A stretch of 64,000 nucleotides of DNA from Datisca glomerata. Its lineage: Eukaryota; Streptophyta; Magnoliopsida; Cucurbitales; Datiscaceae. Of the stretch, positions 32,747 to 44,000 are shown piece by piece. The notes under the pieces were generated by a model, which saw nothing but the letters and a program-made list of their open reading frames with translations, searched no databases and was not told the origin of the DNA. Both the position numbers and the translations under genes were made by a program. The DNA is taken from NCBI GenBank assembly GCA_003255025.1, contig QANY01004770.1:2347891-2411890 (forward strand), given 5' to 3'. Each line of letters starts with the position of its first letter. The stretch's first letter is position 1.

Positions 32747-33205
32747 TGTAGTGAATTTCTAAATCATTCAAAGAAATCATATAAACATATATTCATATTG
32801 AATCGTACATAATAATAGCAAATAGAGTTAGAGAACATAATTATGTATCTGATTGATTCATCGCGCCAATAATCATTGTATAATACAACAAGACTAGATT
32901 TCCATCTCTAAAACTCAATTTCTTATGGCAACTTGTAATGAGACAAGCAAAGCCTACATATTTATAGGGTTTAGAGAGGGAACCTAGCTAACCCATAGTT
33001 TTACTGAGGCCTCTCATCATGAACTTCAATAAAACACATAGCCCACACTATTCTGTCAAGTTAAATTACTTAATATGAGATGTTATGCCCAATACCATGA
33101 GATCACTTATTTAATTGGGCAGTAACAGTCCAAGAACTATCTATCAACCTGTTTTTATCAAATCTAATAAAATATTAATGTAAACCCACATTAAGATTTC
33201 TAACA
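32747..33205 (-). repeat. C2 3' LTR (459 bp)
   Basis: It begins TGTAGTGAATTTC and ends AAGATTTCTAACA on the plus strand, next to the inverted polypurine tract TTCTCCCACTTGGG (33206-33219). It shares 'atattcatattgaatcgtac' and 'aatctaataaaa-attaatg' with the other LTR. Confidence 0.9.
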
Positions 33206-33219
33206 TTCTCCCACTTGGG
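33206..33219 (-). other. C2 polypurine tract
   Basis: The minus strand reads CCCAAGTGGGAGAA directly before the 3' LTR, typical of plant copia elements. Confidence 0.85.
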
Positions 33220-33224
33220 CTACA

Positions 33225-33625
33225 TTAATGTTTTTTTAATTCAAACAATTTAGTTCTTTCAAAATGACTCTGGGGTTAACTCTTCATTAAGGAAAGCTAT
33301 TTTGACATCCATTTGATATAAATCCAAATCGAAATGAGCCATTAATGCCATAATAACCCTGAAGAAAACCTTAGTCGAAACAGGCAAAAATGTCTCCGTG
33401 AAATCAATGCCTTCTCTTTGCATATATCTTTTTGCTACTAATTTAGCCTTGAATATTTCAATTTTCCCCTTATTATTCTTCTTGGTTTTGAAAACCCATT
33501 TACAACCTATCAGTTTATGCCCATTGGTAATTCAACCAGCTCCCACAGTTCATTGTTTCTCATGGACTCCATTTCATCTCTCATGGCATCCAACCATTCT
33601 TCAGAGTGGAGCCTACTGATGGCTT
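33225..33625 (-). pseudogene. C2 reverse transcriptase start, truncated
   Basis: On the minus strand: EEWLDAMRDEMESMRNNELW, then KWVFKTKRNN-like fragments, a MQREGIDFTETFLPVSTKVF run, MALMAHFDLDLYQMDVKIAF and LNE. This is the first third of copia RT, up to MDVKIAFLNEEL with its catalytic aspartate. The polypurine tract follows within about 40 bases, so the rest of RT and all of RNase H were deleted. Confidence 0.88.
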
Positions 33626-34043
33626 CACAATAGGTTATGTGATCCACAATCTGGTCAATGTCATATTGTGCTTCTCCAAGATAAACATAATAATAACTAG
33701 AGATCGCTAGTTTTCTTTCCCTCTATGACCTTCTATGAGGATTCTCTGCAATTACTTTATCTGCCAGAACAACCCTTTGATCAGTTTCTTCAATGATAAA
33801 AGTTTCTTCTGTAGGATTGACTCTTTCTCTATAGCCTATTTGCATAAGATCATCATTTAGAATGGACAGAGGTACAACAACAGCATTAGGGGGCTCCTCT
33901 CTTTCTAGAGATTGAGAGAAAATCCCTTCAACAACATCTAATTCTAGAAATTTAGCTATTTGTGACTTAACAATTCTAGTGCCACGAGTGGGACAGTAAA
34001 ATCGGTAGCTTGTCGAGTGACTTGAATACCCCATGAAGTAGCA
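33626..34043 (-). pseudogene. C2 integrase-RT linker
   Basis: At 33723-34034 an open minus-strand frame of 103 codons reads MGYSSHSTSYRFYCPTRGTR, KFLELDVVEGIFSQSLE, then EETDQRVVLADKVIAENPHR. It is the linker after the integrase core of copia polyproteins (Y-S-x-x-S-K-x-YRFY). It has no enzyme activity of its own. Confidence 0.8.
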
Positions 34044-34934
34044 TCAGATGGTTCTTGAATTTGTCTTCTTCTGATTAGGATAATAAATTCTAACCTCAGC
34101 ACGACAACCCCATACATGAAAATGATTCAAATTAGGCTTCCTACCTGTCCACAACTCAAAAGGTGTCTTGAGTACCATTTTACTGGGAATGATATATAGA
34201 ATATACGTGGCTATTTTAATGTCTTCACCCCATAGAAATTCAGGCATATTTGATCTACTCATCATGCTTCTTTTCATCTCCATAAGTGTGCGATTATGTC
34301 TTTCTACAACTCTGTTCTATTCAGGACTTCTAAGCATGGTATATTGGGCAACAATCCCATGATCCTGTCGGTATTTTGCAAAAGGCCCCATATGCTGTCC
34401 GGATTCATCATACATATTGTGATTTTCACCACCACGACCAGATCTCACCACCACAGCCAGATCTCACAATTTAGTTCTAAAAACTTTAAACTTATCAAGA
34501 GCATCATACTTTCCTTTAATCAAGTAAGTACAATCCATAACGAGAAAAGTCACAATAAATATGATGAAGAATTTGTTTCCACATAAAGTAGTGGAATAAG
34601 GCCTACTAATATCTGTATGAATAATCTCCAACACATTTCGGCTGCGTGTTGCACCTGTTTTCTTAGTCTTGGTCAATTTACCTCTTGCACAATCCACGCA
34701 AGTCCCCAAATCATCAAGATCAAGAGAAGGAAGAATCTCATCTATAACTAATATTTCAACTCTTTCTCTTAAGATATGACCTAAACGCTTATGCCATAAC
34801 AATAAAGACTTCTCATTGACTAGAGATCTCTTGACCACACTTTTCTCAACATTAAAAGACATATCATAGCTATTGGGAACTAGTAAACCCATTGGAGTAA
34901 AAACAATTACGAGTAATATAAGAATTGAAAACAA
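34044..34934 (-). pseudogene. C2 integrase
   Basis: On the minus strand from 34934: LVNEKSLLLWHKRLGHILRE, CVDCARGKLTKTKKTGATR, LEIIHTDISRPYSTT (first core aspartate), then in other frames HGIVAQYTMLRSPE and a VVERHNRTLMEM pattern (catalytic glutamate), MSRSNMPEFLWGEDIKIATY and LWTGRKPNLNHFHVWGCRAE. The H-H-C-C zinc site is readable (WHKRLGH and CVDC). It would insert element DNA. Interrupted by at least two frame changes. Confidence 0.9.
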
Positions 34935-35290
34935 TGTCTACTTTCTTATTCTTAAAATGAAAACAATATCCAGCATTGTCCAATAGTGGAAGCGAAACTA
35001 AATTTATTTTGAAGGAAGGAACATAAAAATTGTTACTCAAAACCAGTTGAAAAGTAGACTTCAACTCCTAAACAACTGTTCCCATATTGCAAACTTCAAT
35101 TTCAATGTCATTTCCAACTTTAAGTCTAGGCTCCCTTTTACTTGGTTTTCTCATGTCCATTAGCCATTTTAAAGAAGTAGTGACATGAACAGTAGTACCA
35201 CTATCAAGCCATCAAGAATCTAATGGAACGTCGACAAGGTTTGACTCAAAACATACAAAAGCCAAATACTTGCTACTCATAAGTTCATTC
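34870..35290 (-). pseudogene. C2 aspartic protease
   Basis: On the minus strand: WLDSGTTVHVTTSLKWLMD near 35150-35210, then LKVGNDIEIE, VLSNNFYVPSFKINLVSLPL and NAGYCFHFKNKKVDI. It is a copia protease with the D-S-G triad still readable, unlike in C1. It overlaps the integrase start, as normal for a polyprotein. A stop precedes ELKSTFQLVL. Confidence 0.85.
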
Positions 35291-36486
35291 ATCAGATCTC
35301 ATCACATTTCCTGCCTCAGCTTTATCTAAAATAAACAAATTGATTAAAATGGGTGATATATGAGAAGAATTATCAACAAGAATATAACATACTATGGTCT
35401 CCTAACATGAGGTAAATAAGAAAATATACAACACTTGAAAATTTTATCTCCTTTAGGTAGATAAACCTTTTAGGTCATACATTTTCTCAAGAAATAAAAA
35501 TGTGTATTCTTAAAAAATTATCCCCTTGAGCAGATAAATCTTTAAAAAACACACACTTTTACCAATACTTATCATGCATATTATAAATTAATACATATAA
35601 TTACCCCCTTTGTGCAGGCAATTATACATACTAATTCTTAAAATCTTCTCATCATCAAAAGAAAATTTTGCAACATAATCTTCATTAAGAACTATAATGA
35701 TCGAACTTTAGTGGTAAACAATCACAATAATTCTTCAACCAAAAGTTCTCTAATGTTCCAAAAATTATTGGATGTCCTCGTCAGTTTTGTAAATATTATA
35801 ACAGTTCGTTTACTCATAACAAATTTCTAACAGTCATAACAGTCTATTATAATTTTGTAAATAGAGAATCGTGTTAACAATTTTGTAGAAATTTAATAAT
35901 AGTTGGTTCAGATTGTAATGAGCATAAAAAATTTAAATCCATATTTTCGAAAGTTAATTACTATCATGAATAACTATCACCATAACATAAACAAGTAATA
36001 AAAATCAATAAACTTTCAAAGCAAAATCGGATGGTCAGCTGAAGAGTCTAACTCATTATGCAAATAATATTTTCAAGATTTGCAATGCGGTCTCCAAAGC
36101 AAATTTTAGTTTTAAAGATTAAATCCAGGAAAACCAATTTCTATCAAATTGAATTATACATATTGTTAAAATTCATAAACAACCCGACAATGGAAAATAT
36201 AAGATTTACAAACAAATAAATTATTTAATCAAAGATTGCCAACAACAATAAGTCAATGATTCCAAAACAGTGACTTCAAATAATTTCTAAACTACAATGA
36301 ATTAACGAATATCCAATTTTATAAAACCGTGAAAGTATCCGAATACTGAGGGTTCCAAAATATCTAAACAACAATTAGATATCCTTATTGAACAGTCGAT
36401 AAACAATGGAAATATACCAAGCAATATCTTCTTATTGAACAAATAAATTTGGTTCTAAATTATTTACAATTGACTTTGATACCACA
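35291..36486 (-). other. C2 leader, gag lost
   Basis: No gag motif or zinc knuckle is seen on the minus strand. Three loosely related 'ttatctccttta-gtagataa' type stretches occur at about 35440, 35520 and 35600. The last bases (36470-36486, minus strand GTGGTATCAAAGTC) form the tRNA-Met-type primer site. Confidence 0.55.
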
Positions 36487-36773
36487 TGTAGTGAATTTGT
36501 AAGTAACTCCAAGAAATTCTATAAACAGATATTCATCTTGAATCGTACATAATATATATGGTTTAGAGAGGGGACCTATCCCATCATGGGTTTTAGTAAA
36601 ACACATAGCCCATCCTATTCTGCCAAGCTATATTGCTTAATACGAGATGCTAAACTCAATACTATGAGATCACTTATTTAATTGGGTAATAACGGACTAA
36701 GAACTATCCATCAACCCGTTTTTATCAAATCTAATAAAACATTAATGTAAACTCACGTTAAGATTTTTCAACA
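36487..36773 (-). repeat. C2 5' LTR (287 bp, shortened)
   Basis: It begins TGTAGTGAATTTG and ends AAGATTTTTCAACA. Relative to the 3' LTR it lacks about 170 internal bases, including the 'caacaagactagatttccat' region. Confidence 0.9.
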
Positions 36774-36778
36774 TCTAT

Positions 36779-36905
36779 AGTTTTGCGTCATCTATGAAAA
36801 TCAAATCCATGACCACATGGTTAAAAGTGACGGCCGCAGTTATCTGACGACCACTGCAAAAAATCACAGGTGCTCAATGTGTTATCATCGAAGAATCTTC
36901 TCCCT
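36779..36905 (+). other. T2 primer-site region and leader
   Basis: TTGCGTCATCTATGAAAATC, then 'aaatccatgaccacatgg', resembles Tat/Ogre leaders. T2 coding regions are absent. Confidence 0.5.
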
Positions 36906-37432
36906 CTAGGTAGTTGTGTTTGACCTGAGATATGCCGGATCAGATCCGGCTTGGGCACCAAGTATAAAATAGCACAGATCTAGCTCAAGGCTAGAGCATG
37001 ACCTCGGCCTGACTTCCAAGCATTTCGTCTCTTGCTTGAGGTCTAGCACGCGGCTGTGGAACCGTGCAAATTCAACGCACTTATGCACAGGGGCTTAGCC
37101 CCTCTGCATTGCATATTTTTCTCAATTTCACCCAATACACCCTAGATGCTTGACACACTGCAATTTTTATTTTAATGGTTTAGCTTTGTCTCACCCTTAT
37201 AAACTCTAACTAATAAATTAATCCTACCACAAATGTAGCACATTGAACATCAAATTTTTAAACATTTCTTTTCCCTCTTGAATCGATATTACAAAAAGTT
37301 AAATTTCCCACATTTATTGGTTTTGGACCAGTAAAAATCAATAAGTTTACTACATCTTTTTGTGAAATCTAACCATATATAGATAAAATATTGATTGCTA
37401 AATCAAATTTATAAAATATTGGATGAATCAAT
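36906..37432. other. No gene recognised; perfect 17-base palindrome at 36934
   Basis: 36906-37130 is G+C-richer than its surroundings and contains GCCGGATCAGATCCGGC (8+1+8 perfect). 37140-37432 is AT-rich. Short open frames match nothing I know. Confidence 0.5.
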
Positions 37433-38437
37433 TGTTGACGCTGGGTCTTATAGAGATTATATTGATGATAACAAAACATTTCATGTATACTAATATTTAT
37501 TATCAAGTTGTAGAAAATTGTAAAATATTGATGCACATATGAAATATAAAGATGGAGTATATTGAAACTTCAAGCAACTATTCTTAAGGTCTTCGTCTTC
37601 GTTTGCAAGATTCCCCTCAAATATTAGAAGCATATTGGGATATATATTGTCAAAAATGTTTGTGGCAAAAGTTTGAAGAAAAATAAAGTCAAGTGATGAA
37701 AAAAGATAAAAAAATTTTAGGTTCCCGAAAACCCTATAAAATATAGGATTTTGGAAAAAACTATAAAAAATCAGAGAAAAACTAGAGCCATTCTGCCATG
37801 AGTGGTCGTCCGCCCAACACTAGCAGTGTCCGCTCCTTGTTGTATTCTCTCAACAACTAAATTTTTTAATCTCTAACGTATTGGCTGTAAATTGGTTGGA
37901 CAATGGTCTTTCGTTCCCCATTGTAACACTCCCAGCAGATCTATTTTATTGGTCTGTAAATGGAGGGTCTTTTGGAGCCTAAAGACACATCAATAGAGCA
38001 CAAAACTCTTATACTTTGAGAGAATAAGCATTCAACATATAGTGAGATCGAAATTTGAGTATCTACTCTTTGAGAGAATTTTGTTTGTAATCTCTAATTG
38101 ATCTATAAAAGAGAGGCGAGAGGCGTGATTATAGCTAGTAGAAGCAATCAATGAAAAGCATACTTAGTCTCGTGAAACTAATTGGTTGTAAATATTTGAT
38201 CATCACCCGTGAATAAGATCATGGTATGAATTCTTCAAAGAAGAGTCTTGGAGCATGGACTTAGTCCTTATGTTCGATTATTTTTCTCTTTTCCTTATGA
38301 TATGATTGCACAGCTAGTTAATCACTTTATATATTTAGTTACATTGATTCATTATACTTATTCTTGGAGATTATTCATTTTTAAATCTCAAATCATATAA
38401 CACATGCTTGCTCTAAGGGTACCATACCGATCCAACA
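37433..38437 (+). repeat. C3 5' LTR (about 1.0 kb)
   Basis: It starts TGTTGACGCTGGG and ends GATCCAACA, with primer site ATTGGTATCGAAACTT at 38438. No complete second copy exists; the 3' LTR start at 39915 shares only TGTTGAC and about 20 following bases. Confidence 0.8.
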
Positions 38438-38499
38438 ATTGGTATCGAAACTTGATGCTCAAATTAATAAGACTTCAACGTCTTGAGCTATGCATATGT

Positions 38500-39481
38500 A
38501 TGTGGAAATTTTTATGAACAAGGATAATCTATTTCTAGTCTTCCTCTATTTTATGGAAATAATTTTAATTATTGGAAGGCTAGAATGAGAATTTATTTAC
38601 AATCTCATGATTATGAATTTTGGAAAATAGTTGAAAATTGTCCTTATGTTCCAGAATTGACTGGGTGGTAGAGTCGTTCTGTATACTTTCCCCGAATCGT
38701 TGCTACCGCGGGCTTTACACAATCAATTAGATCGGATCATATAGATATCCCATCCCTTCAACACAACATAGGCCATCGAAAGGATCTCGGAGACCCACCA
38801 AAGGATTTGACAAAGAATGATAAAATAAATCTTTCTTTAAATTCTAAAGCTATGAATGTATTATATTGTGCACTAGATAGAAATGAATTTAATAGTATAT
38901 TCATGTACGATTCCGTAAAATATTTTTTGCATGTGCTTGAGTTACACATAAGGGAAAAAATGAACTCTAAAGTTAGTATGCTCATGCATAGTTATGAACT
39001 CTTCAAGATAAATGATATGAATGTGTTAAAAAGACTTACTCGAATGATGAGCTTGCTAGGAAAATCTTGACAAGTCTACCTAAAGCATGGGAAAACAACA
39101 TAACCACGATCCAAGAAGCTAAGATCTTAACAAGCTCCAAATTAAAGAACCATGGGTTTGTCGTTAACGTACGAGATGAGATTCTAGGAAAGAAAAGAGT
39201 GTGCAACAGTTAAAGAGAGCATGCCATTTAAATCCAATAAAATCTCTATAAGTGAAGAAGAGGAAGACGATGATGAAGACCTCGATCATTTCATGAAGAA
39301 GTTAAAGACATTGCCAAAGAAGAGACGAGGTCCCTCAAATGATAAAGCTCAAGAAAATGATAGCCACATCAAAGAACACAAAAGGTACACTTATGCATTA
39401 CGGGATATGAAGATGAGGTATGTAGACCCATTCTTTATGATAAATATTATAAATATAGAGGAATCACTTAAGTTTTTATGA
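38500..39481 (+). pseudogene. C3 gag (copia type)
   Basis: SSLPLFYGNNFNYWKARMRI, YLQSHDYEFWKIVENCPYVP before the plastid-like insert. After it come NSKAMNVLYCALDRNEFNSI, SYELFKINDMNVLKRLTRMM, ILTSLPKAWENNITTIQEAK and the acidic tract SEEEEDDDEDLDHFMKKLK. These are hallmarks of the UBN2-type copia gag. A WDTL-like motif has decayed, and no zinc knuckle follows before the stop at 39481. The 86-codon end (39221-39481) is open. The region from SYELFK onward is copied three more times downstream. Confidence 0.88.
38665..38803 (+). other. Plastid-like insert inside C3 gag
   Basis: The segment AGTCGTTCTGTATACTTTCC ... 'ggtatcgaaa'-like ... GATCTCGGAGACCCACCAAA resembles, from memory, plastid inverted-repeat spacer sequence. 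It breaks the gag reading exactly between the PYVPELTGW and PKDLTKND parts, where relatives read without interruption. Its G+C content is higher than the flanks. Plastid origin is likely; the exact locus is uncertain. Confidence 0.55.
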
Positions 39482-39914
39482 CATTGTGGTGTATGTGTGT
39501 ATGCATCTTTTAAATAATGTTTTTAATTTAAAAATTCTATTAGAAAATATTTTGAGGGGGAGGAAAAATAATTATTACACTAAATGTTCTGAAAAAGAAA
39601 TATCTTTGAATGTAAATGAAAAGTTTTTTAGTTTGAAAAATGGGAGTTTTAGAATATTATTTTGAATATAATCTCCAAACTTTTAATAGATTGTGAGCAT
39701 CATATTACGATATTTACGGAGAGACCTATGTGTCTTCTATGGAGGAAAAAAATATTTTGATTGACAAAGTGTAATCTTAGAACTTTTAAAATATGAGAAT
39801 GTTATTAGCTTTATATGATAACAAAGGAGAAAATAGTTGTTGATTGCAATGCTTTTATTAGTTTCTTATTTGATTTCAAAAGCTATTTTTTGTCATCATA
39901 AACAAGAGGGAGAT
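39482..39914 (+). other. C3 3' spacer and polypurine tract
   Basis: No coding region. 'tttttgtcatcataaacaag' and then AGAGGGAGAT at about 39904-39914 form the typical end of this copia type, followed by TGTTGACTCC. Repeated in each unit (for example 43312-43322). Confidence 0.75.
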
Positions 39915-39944
39915 TGTTGACTCCAAGTCTCATCGAGTCTATTA

Positions 39945-40352
39945 AGAAAAGAGTTAATAGTTACAAGGATGGAAATATATTGCACATATTGAATTGGGGT
40001 TAATGCTACTAAGAAGTTGTAGAAGATTGAACATATTTGATTAGGAATATTAATGATAAGGGGACTTAACCATGCTAGCTCATTTCACCATTGAATACAT
40101 TAACGTTCCTCTATTTTGTATCCAATATTCTTTAAGTGTTGCTCATACTTATCTTACTTAGATTAATACTTAATACCTTAACTCTTAGATTAGTTAAACT
40201 CAAAATTAATGTTGTTACTCTGATCCTATTAAATTCTAGCTTGTTCTCCTTAATTACCTTATTTTTCATCAATCCCAGTGGAGAATAACATTCACTTATC
40301 ACTTTATTACTTATTAATGATACGTGCACTTGCATACGTATCACACACATCA
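39945..40352 (+). repeat. Athila-like LTR 3' part, unit 1
   Basis: It matches, in opposite orientation, 54068-54466 of the A2 LTR ('caaggatggaaatctattg', 'tttgattaggaatattaat', 'cctattaaattctagctt'-type). It ends ACACATCA before the primer site. Equivalent parts lie in units 2-4. The 5' half of the LTR is missing in all units. Confidence 0.85.
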
Positions 40353-40378
40353 AGTTTTTGGCGTTGTTTCCAGGGATT
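40353..40378 (+). other. Athila-like primer-binding site, unit 1
   Basis: AGTTTTTGGCGTTGTTTCCA matches the TGGCGTTGTTGCCGGGGA form (tRNA-Asp type) of Athila elements. Copies are at about 42039, 43755 and 45424. Confidence 0.85.
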
Positions 40379-40477
40379 AAATGAGAAACTTAATTATAGA
40401 GATCAATTTAAACCTAGTTAGCAAGCTATAAAGCTGTTGCTATTGCCCTATTATAGGAACTTGGATTTTATTTTATG

Positions 40478-40700
40478 CGCATACAACAATTACTTTATTT
40501 CAATTTTGACCCATAGATTGATAGGACTCTAAGGAAATTGAGAAGAGAGCATAGAGATTGGCTGTAATGAAAGTGATTGCAGCTAATGAAGAAAGAGTGG
40601 TTTTGAATGATAACCAATATGAACATGCCAAACAAACTATTATTCAACACCATGCAATGAACCCTGGAATACTAAGGCCAGAGATTCAAGCTCCATAGTT
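40478..40700 (+). pseudogene. Athila-like gag start, unit 1
   Basis: QLLYFNFDP-IDRTLRKLRR, then ANEERVVLNDNQYEHAK and a PGILRPEIQAP pattern match the N-terminus of Athila-type gag. Equivalent, mostly open pieces lie at 42163-42387 (74 codons) and 43877-44092 (71 codons). Each breaks off at the same residue where the frame joins copia gag sequence. Confidence 0.8.
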
Positions 40701-40863
40701 TGAGTTGAACTCTTCAAGATGAATGATTATGAATGTGTTTGATACACTTACTCAAATGATGGGCTTGCTAGGTAAATCTTGACAAGTCTACCGAAAGAAT
40801 GGGAAAACAACGTAACCACAATCCAAGAAGCTAAGATCTTAAAAAGCTCCAAATAAAAGAACT

Positions 40864-41079
40864 ATGAGATCACTGCTAACGTATGAGATAAAATTCTTGG
40901 AAAGAGAAGAGTGTGCAACAACAAAAGAGAGCATGTCATTTAAATCCAACAAAATCTCTACAAGTGAAGAAGAGGAAGATGATGATGAAGACCTAGATCA
41001 TTTCTTGAAGAAGTTAAAGAAATTTCCAAAGAAGAGAGGAGGTACCTCAAATGATAAAGATCAAGAAAATGATAGCTAG
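40864..41079 (+). pseudogene. C3 gag C-terminus, unit 2
   Basis: SLLTYEIKFLEREECATTKE, then SFKSNKISTSEEEEDDDEDL and DHFLKKLKKFPKKRGGTSND form a 71-codon open copy of the acidic gag end. Units 3 (about 42555-42770) and 4 (about 44275-44485) hold less open copies. Confidence 0.8.
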
Positions 41080-44000
41080 ATCAAAGAACAAAAAAAGGTA
41101 AACTTATGGGTTATGGCATATGAAGATGAGGTAAATAGACCCATTCTTTATAATAAATATCATAAGCATAGAGGAATCACTTAAGTTTTTATGACATTTT
41201 GGTGTATATGTGTGTGCATCTTTTCAATAACATTTTTTTTAATTTAAAATTCTTTCAAAAAATACTTTCAAGGGGAGGAAAAATAATTGTTACACTAAAT
41301 TTTTAAAAAAAGAAATATCTTTGAATGTAAATAAAAAGTTTTTTTATTTGAAAAATGGTTGTTTGAAAATATTATTTTGAATATAATCCCCAAACTTTTA
41401 ATTTATTGTGAGCATCATATTACGTATCTTAACGGAGAGATATATGTGTCTTCTATGGAGGAATAATTATTTTGATTGACAAAGTGTAATCTTAGAACTT
41501 TTAAAATATGAGAATGTTATTAGCTTTATATGATAACAAAGGGGAAAAGAGTTGTTGATTGCAATGCTTTTATTCGTTTCTTATCATAAAAAAGAGGGAG
41601 ATTGTTGAGTCCAAGTCTCATAGAGTCTATTAAGATAAGAGTTAATAGTTACAAAGATGAAAATCTATTGCACATATTGAATTGGGGTTAATGCTACTAA
41701 GAAGCTGTAGTAGATTGAACATATTTGATTAGGAATATTAATGATAAGGGGACTTAATCATGCTAGCTCATTTCACCATTGAATACATTAACATTACTTT
41801 ATTTTAAGTGCAACATTCTTGAAGGGTCGCTCATACTTGTCTTACTTAGATTAATACTTATTACCTTAACTCTTAGATTAGTTGAACTCAAAATTAATGT
41901 TGTTACTCTTCTCCTATTAAATTCTAGCTTGATCTACTTAATTACCTTATTTTTCATCAATCCATGTGGAGAATGACATTCACTTATTACTTTATTACTT
42001 ATTAATGATACGTGCACTTGCATACATATCACACACAACAAGTTTTTGGCATTGTTATTGGGGATTGAATGAAAAACTTAATTATAAAGATCAATTTAAA
42101 CCCCGTCAGAAAGCTATAAAGCTGTTGCTATTGCCCTATTATAGGAACTTGGATTTTATTTTATGCGTAGAAATCAATTACTTTATTTCAATTTTGACCT
42201 AGAGATTGATATGACGCTAAGGAAATTGAAAAGAGAGCGTAGAGGATTGGATGCAGTGAAAGAGATGGCAGCTAATAAAGAAAGAGTGGTTTTGAATGAT
42301 AACCAATATCAACATGCCAACCAAACTTTTATTCAACAACATGCAATGAACCCTGGAATACTAAGGCCAGAGATTCAAGCTCCATAGTTTGAGTTGAGTT
42401 CTTCAAGATGAATGATTATGAATGTGTTTGACAAACTTACTCGAATGATGAGATTCCTAGGAAAATCTTGACAAGTTTACCGAAAGCATGGGAAAACACT
42501 TGTAACCACACTCCAAGAAGCTAAGATCTTAACAAGCTCCAAATAAAAGAACCATGGGATCACCGTTAACGTATGAGATAAGATTCTAGGAAAGAGAAGA
42601 GTGTGTAACAACGAAAGAGAGCATGCCATTTAAATTCAATAAAATATGTACAAGTGAAGAAGAGGAAGATGATGATGAAGACCTAGATCATTTCATGAAG
42701 AAGTTAAAGAAATTTTGAAAAAAGAGATGAGGTCCCTCATATGATAAAAGTCAAGAAAATGATAGCTAGATCAAAGAACAAAAAAAGGTAAACTTATGAG
42801 TTATGACATATGAAGATGAGGTAAGTAGGCCCATTCTTTATGATAAATATCATTAGCATAGAGGAATCACTTAAGTTTTTATGGCATTTTGGTGTATGGG
42901 TGTGCGCATTTTGTCAATAACGTTTTCAATTTAAAAGTTCTTTCAGAAAATACTTTCAAGGGGAGGAAAAATAATTGTTACACTAAATGTTTTAAAAAAG
43001 AAATATCTTTTAATGTAAATGAAAAGTTTTTTTATTTGAAAAATGTTTGTTTTAAAATATTATTTTGAATATAATCCCCAAACTTTTAATTTATTGTGAG
43101 CATCATATTACGTATCTTTACATAGAGATATATGTGTCTTCTATGGAGGGAAAAAAATTATTTTGATTAACAAAGTGTAATCTTAGAACTTTTAAAATAT
43201 GAGAATGTTATTAGCTTTATATGATAACAAAGGGGAAAATAGTTGTTGATTGCAATGCTTTTATTAGTTTCTTATTTTATTTCGAAAGCTATTTTTTGTC
43301 ATCACAAAAAAGAGGGAGATTGTTGACTTCAAGTCCTATAGAGTCAGTTAAGATAAGAGTTAATAGTTACAAGGATGGAAATCTATTGCACATATTGAAT
43401 TGGGGTTAATGCTACTAAGAAGCTTTAGTATATTGAACAAATTTGATTAGGAATATTAATGATAAGGGGACTTAACCATCCTAGCTCATTTCACCATGGA
43501 ATACACTAAAGTTACTCTATTTATGTCCATATTTTTCAAGTGTTGCTCATACTTGCATACTTAGATTAATACTTATTACCTTAACTTTTAGATTAGTTGA
43601 ACTCAAAATTAATGTGGTTACTCTACTCTTAATAAATTCTAGCTTGATCTACTTAATTACCTTATTTTTCATCAACCCTGTGGAGAATGACATCCACTTA
43701 TAACTTTATTACTTATTAATGATACGTGTACTTGCATACATATCACACACAACAAGTTTTTGGCGTTGTTGCCGATGATTGAATGAGAAATTTAATTATA
43801 GAGATCAGTTTAAAGCTAGTTAGAAAGCTATAAAGCTGTTGTTATTGCACTATTATAGGAACTTGGATTTTATTTTATGCGTAGACAACAATTACTTTAT
43901 TTTAATTTTGACCAAGAGATTGATAGGACTCTAAGGAAATTGAGAAGAGAGCATAGAGGATTGGCTGCGGTGAAAGAGATGGACGCTAATGAAGAAAGAG

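Larger units (their letters stand above)
32742..36778 (-). mobile_element. C2: Ty1/copia element nested in T2, TSD TCTAT
   Basis: TCTAT at 32742-32746 and 36774-36778 flanks two matching LTRs. On the minus strand the order is 5' LTR, primer site, eroded leader, protease, integrase, RT start, polypurine tract, 3' LTR. Gag is missing, and RT stops after its first catalytic region. It entered between the LTR and primer site of T2. Confidence 0.92.
37433..39938 (+). mobile_element. C3: pol-less Ty1/copia element
   Basis: 5' LTR, primer site and gag are followed, without protease, integrase or RT, by a polypurine tract and the first bases of a 3' LTR (TGTTGACTCC at 39915). The LTR is then replaced by an Athila-like LTR. 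It could have been a non-autonomous element. The part from 38999 on is the first unit of the tandem array. Confidence 0.8.
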
